Origin: Deltaproteobacteria bacterium
GTDB lineage: Bacteria; UBA10199; SBBF01
DNA: 9,449 nt
NCBI GenBank assembly: GCA_016207765.1
Contig: JACQOY010000129.1
Coordinates: 1 to 9,449 of the forward strand
Direction of reading: 5' to 3'
In this document: positions 1 through 7,000 of the stretch, one piece after another
Layout: every line of letters begins with the position of its first letter
Numbering within the stretch: the stretch's first letter is position 1
Notes under the pieces: model-generated
Told to the model about the DNA's origin: nothing
The model's database searches: none
Seen by the model: only the letters and a program-made list of their open reading frames with translations
Program-made: the position numbers and the translations under genes

Positions 1-20
1 AATATAAAAATATTTACCTG

Positions 21-926
21 CTATTTGTTTGACGGAGGAGACAAATAGACCTGGCAATAAGAAGGTTCTTCCCGCTCTGCGTCGATATTGCATGTAAGCC
101 GAATCAGGTCAAAAAAGGTGTCGCTGTAGGAATACATGAAGTCTAATGAGGGAACGAGGGTGTAGTCCGCGGACGGGGTTGCATAAAAAAGGGTGTTATT
201 GACGGTCAGGTTCTGTTCCCCGCCAAGCAGGTGATGGTAGTCCAGATCGATGAGGTCTTCTGCCGGCGGGGCGGTCTCTTTTTCTGCAACCCAGTTTGAA
301 ATTGAAAGATCGCGCAGATTGTCGTTGTCAAAATCTTTTTCTGTTTCTTCGACAAGCGGACGGGTGTGCCGGACAGCCACGCCAAAGGCATCGATGGGAA
401 AGGTGTCTGCGGTAACACCCTGCGCGTCAAATTCGGGGATCTCATTTAAGTGCTCACCCGGTATCATCCACAATTGACCGGTTTCGGACAAGGTTGTCTG
501 GTCGGGCGAAGCGGTGTCGGGCTCGGGTTCAAAAATTTCCCGGGCCAATTCAAGATAGACCGTAACCCCAAACTTGCAGTCGATCAGATCGGTCAAGTTT
601 ACGTCATCCATAAACAGAGTGGCGCTGTCCGTCATATGATCCGCCGCTGATGTCATTGCGGGCACGCATTGCTCGGCCAGTTCTCCCTTCTTGCCATACT
701 CGCCATCTTGCAGAACAAGGGGGCACGATTTGGTCTGGTCCCAGGTGGTGCCGTTTTCGGACACGGCGCCGGGGATGGCCAGGGAGACATAATCGCAGGG
801 CGAAATGGAAAGCCCCCCACCGTTATTCTGCGGCCCTTTTTGGATATTATCTTCCGGCGTCGGCGTGAAGGGATGCAGACCATTTTCCGAACAGGACCAA
901 AGAAATGGAAGAATCAAAGGGATCAT
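21..926 (-). CDS. Small cysteine-containing putative lipoprotein with a DxDxDxxxD loop, 301 aa
   Basis: No family recognised. Starting at ATG 926, the leader MIPLILPFLWSC is short and lacks a basic residue. Cys12 would be the lipid attachment site, though Trp at -2 is unusual. A Pro/Gly/Asn-rich linker follows (about 13-40), then an acidic body. Six further cysteines stand at 44, 68, 87, 117, 279 and 291, four early and two late, as in the preceding gene. DFDNDNLRD (198-206) has Asp at 198, 200, 202 and 206, resembling calcium-binding loops of thrombospondin type-3 or dockerin kind. This fits an extracytoplasmic protein. An upstream GTG at 932 would add Met-Arg and supply a basic residue, but its ribosome-binding site would be misplaced. 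The gene ends the cluster in this window. Only 20 A+T-rich bases follow, with a weak 5-bp inverted repeat and no G+C-rich hairpin, so a terminator is not visible. Confidence 0.8.
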   Translation of the reverse strand: MIPLILPFLWSCSENGLHPFTPTPEDNIQKGPQNNGGGLSISPCDYVSLAIPGAVSENGTTWDQTKSCPLVLQDGEYGKKGELAEQCVPAMTSAADHMTDSATLFMDDVNLTDLIDCKFGVTVYLELAREIFEPEPDTASPDQTTLSETGQLWMIPGEHLNEIPEFDAQGVTADTFPIDAFGVAVRHTRPLVEETEKDFDNDNLRDLSISNWVAEKETAPPAEDLIDLDYHHLLGGEQNLTVNNTLFYATPSADYTLVPSLDFMYSYSDTFFDLIRLTCNIDAEREEPSYCQVYLSPPSNK

Positions 927-1738
927 TCGCACTCTCCGTCGATACAGTGATAAATCGCGCCTTGATATTGCGTCAGCAAAATTTCAGATGCCTCAAACGT
1001 CATTCCATTTGCGGTAAGTTGGAGAGCCAAGTCAACAATACCATTTACGTAGTCGGTGCTCGCTTGATACGCTTGATCTGGATAGAGATTTTCCATTTCC
1101 TTGGAATCGGCTTCTCCTAATTGATCGAGGATGTCCTCTTGGCTTACGTACCATAGCTCAGTATCGATATACTTTTCTGGCCCCGCATTGGGGTAGAGAT
1201 ATGTTTTCAAACGATAAGAGTCTCCTCCACTCTCCTCGCCCATGTTTAAATAATGACCCAACGAGGCATCATTGCGCAAATAATCGTAATCAAACATATC
1301 TTCCGCGTTACACTTAATACTCGAAAATTCGTCGAATTGGGGGAAGAAACCACTATAGATTTCCTGGTCTAACCGGCTCAATAGTTCGTCCACTTTGTTG
1401 CCCGAAAAAATCGCAAGGGTACAATCGTTGTAAGGATAATCGATACCATTGGTACACAGACCAAGTAGCGTAAACTCTGACTCTCCCGCAACAAAGCGAT
1501 CATAAGGCGCCTCAAAGATTCCGGTAATAAAATCGGTAAAGTAAGACCGATACCCATCGATCATGGAGACAAAGGTTTCGGAGTAGTCGCCGGTTGTCAA
1601 ATCGATGGGGGCGGTTGCCTCGGACGGCGGAAGGCACGCCTCAATCACCTGCGCCGGGTCGATATGAATATCCACCTCCGGCAATTCCGGTGCGACATTC
1701 GTTTCGATACAGCCTAAAGTCAAAGGTCCAAACATCAT
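923..1738 (-). CDS. Small cysteine-containing putative lipoprotein, 271 aa
   Basis: I do not recognise the family. The start at 1738 is chosen because a Shine-Dalgarno lies 7 nt before it and the upstream stop is only 4 nt away. The leader MMFGPLTLGC is short and uncharged, and Cys10 would be the lipidated residue, although LTLGC is not a textbook lipobox. After it come six cysteines at 35, 95, 106, 143, 265 and 270, an even number suited to three disulfides in an oxidising compartment. The body is acidic and rich in Tyr and Phe. FDYDYLR (149-155) resembles FDNDNLR in the next gene, and both proteins end with a pair of cysteines after a long gap, so the two may be distant paralogues. The gene looks more A+T-rich than its neighbours and shares an ATGA overlap with the last gene. 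A membrane-anchored accessory role is inferred from the leader and position only. Confidence 0.75.
   Translation of the reverse strand: MMFGPLTLGCIETNVAPELPEVDIHIDPAQVIEACLPPSEATAPIDLTTGDYSETFVSMIDGYRSYFTDFITGIFEAPYDRFVAGESEFTLLGLCTNGIDYPYNDCTLAIFSGNKVDELLSRLDQEIYSGFFPQFDEFSSIKCNAEDMFDYDYLRNDASLGHYLNMGEESGGDSYRLKTYLYPNAGPEKYIDTELWYVSQEDILDQLGEADSKEMENLYPDQAYQASTDYVNGIVDLALQLTANGMTFEASEILLTQYQGAIYHCIDGECE
932..937 (-). promoter_or_regulatory. Shine-Dalgarno deciding the start of the last gene
   Basis: GGAGAG on the minus strand lies 5 nt before the ATG at 926. It directly abuts the alternative GTG at 932, so the GTG has no room for ribosome binding. The ATG also gives an ATGA overlap with the preceding stop. 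Confidence 0.65.
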
Positions 1739-1742
1739 AAAT

Positions 1743-3632
1743 TTATTCCTTTGCGAAGTCTTCCGAGGCAACCTGGCCGTCCCGGACCCCGCCCTTTTCA
1801 TCAAGCCAAATTATCGATTCCCCCGCATACGTCACCCCGTTAATCACGGCATTCTGCGCGAGGGTCCCGTGGTTAACCAGGCCATTTTCCTGAAACCAGA
1901 TTTCCGAACCGGCCGCATAGGGTACGTCATGAAGCGTGGCCGGTTGGGCCAGGGTGCCATAGCTCACCCGGCCATCAGGGTGGAAAGTAATGTTCGACCG
2001 GGCCGCATAAGTCACCCCGTAAATCGGGGTCTCCCGGGCGAGGGTGCCATGGTCCACCTGACCTGTCGCATAGAATCTGATTTTTGAATCGTCTGCGTAA
2101 GTCACCCCATTAATCGTGGCAGGCCCGGCCAATTTCCCCTCACGCAACTGACCGTTTTCATGAAACCATATTTCCGAGCCCATTCCGTATATTGCTTCAT
2201 TTATCGCGGTCGCCTGAGCCAGAGTACCATGGTCGACTTCGCCATTTTCGTGAAACGTTATTTTTGAATTATCCGCAAAGGGGACGCCATGAATGAGGGC
2301 CACTTGAGCCAGCGTGCCGGACCTCACAACCAAATCGGTTGGATGAAGGAAATCCATCCAATTAAAGAAAGAGATCACCGAATCATCCGCATAGGTCACA
2401 CCGTTGATCGTCGTCTCCTGCGCCAATTTGCCGCAATTACATAAGTTCTGGTATGAATTGCGAACGAAAGCCACGCCGTTCAGCATTGTGGTGACGTCCC
2501 TAAAAAGCGTACCTGATCGAACCTTTCCTTCGTCGTTAAAAACAATTTTCGAATCATCCGCATAAGTCACGCCGTTAATCGTTGCAACACGGGCCAGCGT
2601 CCCTTCGCGTACCTGCCCCTTTTCATCAAACCGGATTTGAGTCCCCGCCCGATAGAACACTCCATTGATTTTGGCCTCAGTGGCCAGCGTGCCGTCGGAA
2701 ACCTGCCCATTTTCATGAAAATTGATGAGTGTCATGCCGGCATAAGTCACGCCGTAGATCGTGCCGGGAACCTTGAGGGTGCCGGCAGAGATCCGGCCGT
2801 TTTCATAAAATTTAATTGCCGAGTCGTTCCCATAAAATGCAATTGCCGAACCGTTCCCAAAGGTCAGGCCATTAACCGTCGCCGTGTTATCCCCGTGAAC
2901 TTGTGCATATTGCACCTGACCGTTTTCATAAAACCGAAGATAGGTTTTGGCTGGATAAATTACACCGTTAATCGTGGCATCCCGGGATGAATAGCAAATT
3001 TCAAGCTGTCCCTTTTCATCAAAGTGAACTTCCGACCCGCTTGCATAATCCACCCCGTTAATGGTTGCCTGCCCGGCGAGGATGCCAAACCGCACCTCTC
3101 CCGTATCATGAAACCCCATTTGCTTTTTGCCCGTGTAGGCAACACCATTGACGGTGACATCCGGCTCATGATCGTTGTAACGAACCTGGCCGTTTTCACC
3201 ATACCAAATGACCCACCCTGCCCGGTACTTCTCCCCGTTAATCATGGCGTCCGCGCCCAACTTGCCGTATTTAACCTCCCCGCTTTCGCTCAGCCAGACC
3301 GGCGCGCCGCCGGCCCAAATAACGCCGTTAATGGCGGCATCTTCCGCGAGAGTGCCGTAGGCAACCTGACCGTCGGGATAAAAATCAATGCCCGAGTTGC
3401 CTGCATAAGGCACGCCATGAATAGTGCTCGGCCTGACAAGAATGGCATGTTGAACCTGTCCCGTTGGATAGTAGTATGTCCTGTATGATTCGTCGTACAT
3501 CGTGCCGGTGTCGGCCGTTTTTGACCGGTCACGGGAAAAAAGTGAACAACCGCGCGTTCCTGAATTGGCGTTATCAGGCTGATGATCGGGATCGCTCCGA
3601 TTTGTTGTTCTATCGATTTTCAGACATGACAT
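1743..3632 (-). CDS. MORN-like 30-residue repeat protein, 629 aa
   Basis: Residues 1-50 are polar. From residue 51 to the end the protein is a tandem array with a 30-residue period. Each unit has IxFxENGQVxxGTLA, then about three variable residues, then TINGVxYAxxS. The FxENGQVxxG half resembles MORN_2/YwqK-type repeats, while the TINGVxYA half lengthens the unit. I count eighteen full or nearly full units and a last partial one (607-629). Exceptions to the period are 32-residue units at 231-262 and 362-393, a 9-residue insertion at 263-271, a 25-residue unit at 394-418 and a 38-residue unit at 419-456. Such repeats form beta-hairpin arrays used for binding or display, and the partner here is unknown. 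Near the N-terminus, GCSLFSRDRSKTADTG looks like the segment after a lipobox, but in-frame residues before it are not hydrophobic. A hydrophobic stretch exists in another frame, suggesting a damaged lipoprotein leader. The stop is 4 nt before the next ATG. Confidence 0.85.
   Translation of the reverse strand: MSCLKIDRTTNRSDPDHQPDNANSGTRGCSLFSRDRSKTADTGTMYDESYRTYYYPTGQVQHAILVRPSTIHGVPYAGNSGIDFYPDGQVAYGTLAEDAAINGVIWAGGAPVWLSESGEVKYGKLGADAMINGEKYRAGWVIWYGENGQVRYNDHEPDVTVNGVAYTGKKQMGFHDTGEVRFGILAGQATINGVDYASGSEVHFDEKGQLEICYSSRDATINGVIYPAKTYLRFYENGQVQYAQVHGDNTATVNGLTFGNGSAIAFYGNDSAIKFYENGRISAGTLKVPGTIYGVTYAGMTLINFHENGQVSDGTLATEAKINGVFYRAGTQIRFDEKGQVREGTLARVATINGVTYADDSKIVFNDEGKVRSGTLFRDVTTMLNGVAFVRNSYQNLCNCGKLAQETTINGVTYADDSVISFFNWMDFLHPTDLVVRSGTLAQVALIHGVPFADNSKITFHENGEVDHGTLAQATAINEAIYGMGSEIWFHENGQLREGKLAGPATINGVTYADDSKIRFYATGQVDHGTLARETPIYGVTYAARSNITFHPDGRVSYGTLAQPATLHDVPYAAGSEIWFQENGLVNHGTLAQNAVINGVTYAGESIIWLDEKGGVRDGQVASEDFAKE
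1746..1752 (-). promoter_or_regulatory. Shine-Dalgarno deciding the start of the 271-aa lipoprotein gene
   Basis: AAAGGAA on the minus strand lies 7 nt before the ATG at 1738 and inside the last codons of the repeat gene. The longer in-frame starts at 1804 (TTG) and 1801 (ATG) lack a comparable site and would overlap the upstream gene by about 60 nt. Confidence 0.65.
2804..2857 (-). repeat. 27-bp direct tandem duplication inside the repeat array
   Basis: 2804-2830 and 2831-2857 agree at 23 of 27 positions. The duplication is in frame and adds nine residues (AIAFYGNDS before AIKFYENGR, residues 263-271). It breaks the 30-residue period without breaking the reading frame. Confidence 0.75.
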
Positions 3633-3635
3633 GGT

Positions 3636-3707
3636 TTAATCCTCTGCCGGCACCTCTTCATCCCCGGGGTGGACCTCGCGGTTCACAAAGGGGACCATGA
3701 TGGTCGC
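3636..3707 (-). pseudogene. Orphan 3' end of a metallopeptidase-like lipoprotein gene (relic or 20-codon ORF)
   Basis: Immediately after the stop of the giant gene, the minus strand encodes MVPFVNREVHPGDEEVPAED and a TAA. The intact lipoprotein gene ends with MVPFLNREVHPGDEEVP followed by GAAKKK. The shared 58 nt (3647-3704 against 7862-7919) match at 53 positions by my count. Similarity stops just before the giant gene's TGA, so only the last piece of a second copy survives. The piece is still translatable: ATG at 3698, a GAGG-type Shine-Dalgarno 8 nt before it (overlapping the giant gene's stop), and TAA 3 nt before the next gene's ATG. It therefore fills the only longer gap of the operon and could couple translation of its neighbours. 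I regard it as a recombination relic, possibly retained for that reason. Confidence 0.75.
3640..3645 (-). promoter_or_regulatory. Shine-Dalgarno of the MORN-like repeat gene
   Basis: AGAGGA on the minus strand lies 7 nt before the ATG at 3632, inside the end of the relic ORF. It supports 3632 as the start, although the resulting N-terminus carries no recognisable signal peptide. Confidence 0.6.
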
Positions 3708-3708
3708 C

Positions 3709-4020
3709 TCAATAATCAAACGCCCCCAAAAAAGCCACATCGCCCCGTTCGTTGTAAAAATGAACGGCAAAGGCCCCCTCCCTGATCGACGTGATAACAA
3801 TCCCGTCCACGGCATATGTTTTGGCAAAGGTGATGTCCGCCCCTTCTTGAAATAGGCTTCCGCTGGGCGAGGCATAGTCAGCCGAATCGTAAGAGGCGGC
3901 GTGCTGATGAAAAAAAACCGCTGACGTCGTCAATTGATCGATGGTCTCCTGGGTTGGGGTGTACGCCCCGTTAAAGTATGAGGTTTCCGGCGAAAGGTAG
4001 GCGATTTCCATTTTGGCGCC
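3709..4020 (-). other. JAB/DUF4329-like domain region at the C-terminus of the giant protein
   Basis: Residues about 1272-1374. The HxH pair is encoded at 3909-3907 and 3903-3901, and the candidate third ligand Asp1333 at 3837-3835. Glu1276 or Glu1283 could be the catalytic glutamate placed before HxH in JAMM enzymes, but I cannot align it with certainty. The Pro that often follows HxH and the Ser of SxxD are not seen. The assignment rests on motif order and on the resemblance of GADITFAK...DG to the DUF4329 core. Confidence 0.4.
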
Positions 4021-7000
4021 GGATCCGTTGACGATCCCCCCCAATTCCGTATCGATGGCGGTTTCGATGTCCTCCCTGATCCCTTGGCCGATTATTTTTC
4101 TCAATTCGTCATTTTTTCCCAAGGCCCCGGCAAGATCCCCCATTTTGTTGAGTTCGGCGAGGTTAAACCGGCTCAAGTTGTTGTAGCTGTCGTAGCTGTA
4201 AAAATTGTGGTCGGTCCGGTGAATATCGCCTGCAAACGCGCCCGACAGAGCAGACGTCAGATGCCCGCGATTTCCGTCAAACGCATCCGACATAAGAGCG
4301 TAATAGATGTCGTTGAGACAAAGGTCACCGGTATCCTTTAAAAGGCCGGCCCTTTCTTTGCACCGCTTTTCAAGCTGGGCGGCGGTATATCGCGTCGTGA
4401 GTTGCTCATAGACAAAGCCGTCGTTCACATGATCGGTAAAACGAAAATATTTGTGAAGGGTCGTTTTGGCGGCCTCTGCCTTCGGATTGCCGGTCATGTA
4501 AATCAGGCTGGGGAGGGTGCTTAAGGCGATGTCGGCCTGTAAATCGCCGCCGAGTGAGCGAAAAAGGGGGGAAGTTCCAACGCCCATATCCGCCAGTTGC
4601 TTGATCACCGTCTCGCTTTGTTCCGGGTGTTTTAAAAGAATGAGGACATCTTTCAGATGATAAACCGGAAAGGCCGATTTTCCTCCCGCCGTGAGCCGGT
4701 AACGGATCGTGTTGAAGTCTTCAGAAAGGAGGAGGTCGCGGTCCAGGGGGTTTTGGTAAATTTCATGGATTTGAATCAGGGTGCCCAGCGGGAGGGCCTT
4801 GACCGTCACGCTTAAAGTGGCGCTTAAAAACCGGTCGAAATCGGGCGCGAAGAGTTCGGCGACGGGGATGTTGTGTTGCATCAGCTGATAGATCGCCCAG
4901 AGATCGCCCATCGTTACGGCATACCCGTATCCCTGTTGCAGACTTAAAACCAGGGCGCGAAATTCGTCAGAAAGAATTTTTTCAAGCAAGGGGGGATTTG
5001 CAGAGAGATCGACAATCAACTCCAGTTGCCCGTAGTCGCCCTTCATTTGACCTTTTAGTTCGGGATAGGCGGTAAAAAGCCTCCGCGCGACGTCGAAGAA
5101 ATCGGCATGATTTTTTGCATCGTTGATTTCCGACAAATTTTCAATTGTCACCCGATAACCGGAAAATTCTTTTTTCAGCGCCTTCACAAACTCGCCAAAC
5201 GCATCGCTCTCGATTTCTTCCCTGAACCGATCCCTTTGAACCAGCATGCCGAAAAGAAGGAGTTCCTCACGGTTTAAGCCCACGCCGAAGGTGTCGTGAA
5301 GATAACGGTAAAATTCCTGATTGGACTCATCCGATAAAACAACCTCCAGCCCCGATGCGCGAATCTGTGCAAGATAATCAAGGCCCTTGATCGACTTGGC
5401 ATGTCCGGAAAACATGACATCGTTCCTTTCAGAAACCGACTGCCCGGAGTCAACGCCATAGACCTCTTTGAGCATTTGCGAAAGCTTCAAGAGATCGCGA
5501 TGCGTGTAGAGGGAGTAAAAATCATCAAAATTAACGCCTGAAAATGGCTGTTTCAGCCGCGATGCCTCCTCCCGATTAAATTCAATGACCTCGGGCTTAA
5601 GAAGAAAGGCCCTCTTTTCGGTATCTTCGTAAACCTCAAGAAGGGCGCTTATCTGAAAGGGATTCGTGTAAGAGAACTGATAGTCTGACGCTACCTGCCG
5701 GACAAAGGGGACAAAATCGGGGTTTTGGAACGCCTTATTTTCGGTGTAATCCCGGGTTAATGACAGGACGTCATTCAGGGTCCCTTCAAAGGGGAGCTCT
5801 TTGACAAAGGACTGAAAACGGTCGTCGTTTAAGGTTTTGAATTGGGCATCGGAGAGATCAAATGAATGACGGCTGAAATGGCCCGTCTCCGGCGCCAGTT
5901 TTTTAAGGCCCCATAAAGTCTGGGGCCAGTCGCGCCCATTCCGGTATTGTTGATAGACCTCCACCATAATGAGGATGATATTGATGTCGGCGGAACTGAT
6001 TTCGAGAATCCCCATCATCTCCTGCGTGAAGCGGCCCCCTTCGGGATCTGTGAGGAGTGAGAGAAGGAGGCCGCGAAGCCTCTCGTCATATCCTGTCGAG
6101 TACCACTTCAACAGATCGGAATATTGAAGCTGGTAGGCAAATTGGGTGTGCAGGGGATCCATCCATGAGTTGAAAGAATCGATGCTTTGCGGGTCGAGTA
6201 GTATTTTTCGGTTGTCGGCCGGCAGGCGAAAAAATTCGATAATACCCGGGAGATCGATGCGTCCCCTGAGCCGATACCCCGTGATGAGGGCTTCGAGCTC
6301 CTTGAGCATCGAAGGCTCATTCGTCATTTGAAGGAGAAGGGCGCGGATGGAAGGGGAGTATATCTTTAAGTCGAAAGATTTCATGACGACCCCCATCTTG
6401 TGCAAATCGCCCAGAATCACGAGGGCCGCTTTGTCGTCGTCGATTGATTTTAACAGGGCGGTACTTTCGAAGAGCGAGATCAAAGAGGGGCCGGTGTTTT
6501 CTTTTGTCCCAACGTTGCCTGTTTTAGCATCGGCTAGTGCGGTGATCAGCGGGGCCAGGTGGGGATCGAGCAAAATTTGCAAGTGGGGGGCCCATTTTGG
6601 ATCGAGAAGGTCGGTGACCGCGTCTTTGTTTTCGACATAATTGTCATCGGTCATGCGGAGGGGATAGAGGGCGGTCAGGGCCTGCCAGGTCTCCTTTTCC
6701 TTTTCGTTCCATAAATACCTGAAAATGAGTTCGGGGTTGACGGTGACCTGAAGCTCAACGGCCCATTGTTTTATATCGGTGGCCAGCGCGCCGTCGTAGA
6801 TTAACCCGGGGTGCCCCTGCCAGTCCTTCAAGAGATATTTGCATGTGTTGAGGTCGATCTCGTGGTTGAATTCCCGGCCCAGCCACGAAAGAAAGGGGTA
6901 AAAGTCATCGGGAACGCCGCCCTGCAGATACTCGAAGGTCTCTTTCGAGAAGACCTGTCCTGTCTTGATGGCCCCCGCCCTGCCGGTCTCCCGATAAGTT

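Larger units (their letters stand above)
1746..3482 (-). repeat. Tandem array of about nineteen 90-bp units
   Basis: This is the DNA encoding residues 51-629 of the MORN-like protein. On the plus strand the period is seen as recurring GTTAATC-type blocks (complement of the INGV codons) followed by GCC...AGGGTGCC blocks (GTLA) and CC...TTTTC (ENGQ). Units are diverged at DNA level, and the best conserved are at 487-606 of the protein. The array would favour slipped mispairing and unit gain or loss. Confidence 0.8.

Noticed and set aside
1..20. A possible terminator after the last gene
   Set aside because: Only a 5-bp A/T inverted repeat (AATAT/ATATT) is present, without a G+C-rich stem. The window ends too soon to judge.
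927..932. GTG start at 932 for the last gene
   Set aside because: The GGAGAG site touches this GTG directly, leaving no spacing, while the ATG at 926 has 5-nt spacing and an ATGA overlap.
923..1804. Longer start (TTG 1804 or ATG 1801) for the 271-aa gene, giving a Lys/Arg-rich N-terminus
   Set aside because: It has no ribosome-binding site and overlaps the end of the repeat array by about 60 nt, whereas ATG 1738 has AAAGGAA at good spacing. The basic stretch would look like a signal-peptide n-region, so the choice is not absolutely certain.
1746..3482. Regular repeat spacing suggesting a CRISPR array
   Set aside because: Units are 90 bp, diverged, and encode a continuous protein frame with conserved residues. 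There are no identical short repeats with unique spacers.
2637..3488. Long plus-strand open frames (about 117 and 154 codons) opposite the repeat gene
   Set aside because: They mirror the 90-bp repeat units in antisense, so openness in one unit is copied to all. They have no clear Shine-Dalgarno and the minus-strand frame shows coherent protein repeats.
3636..3875. A 79-codon minus-strand frame starting inside the giant gene and covering the relic
   Set aside because: Its upstream part is merely another frame of the giant gene and shows no similarity to the peptidase. Only the last 20 or so codons match the gene-1 tail.
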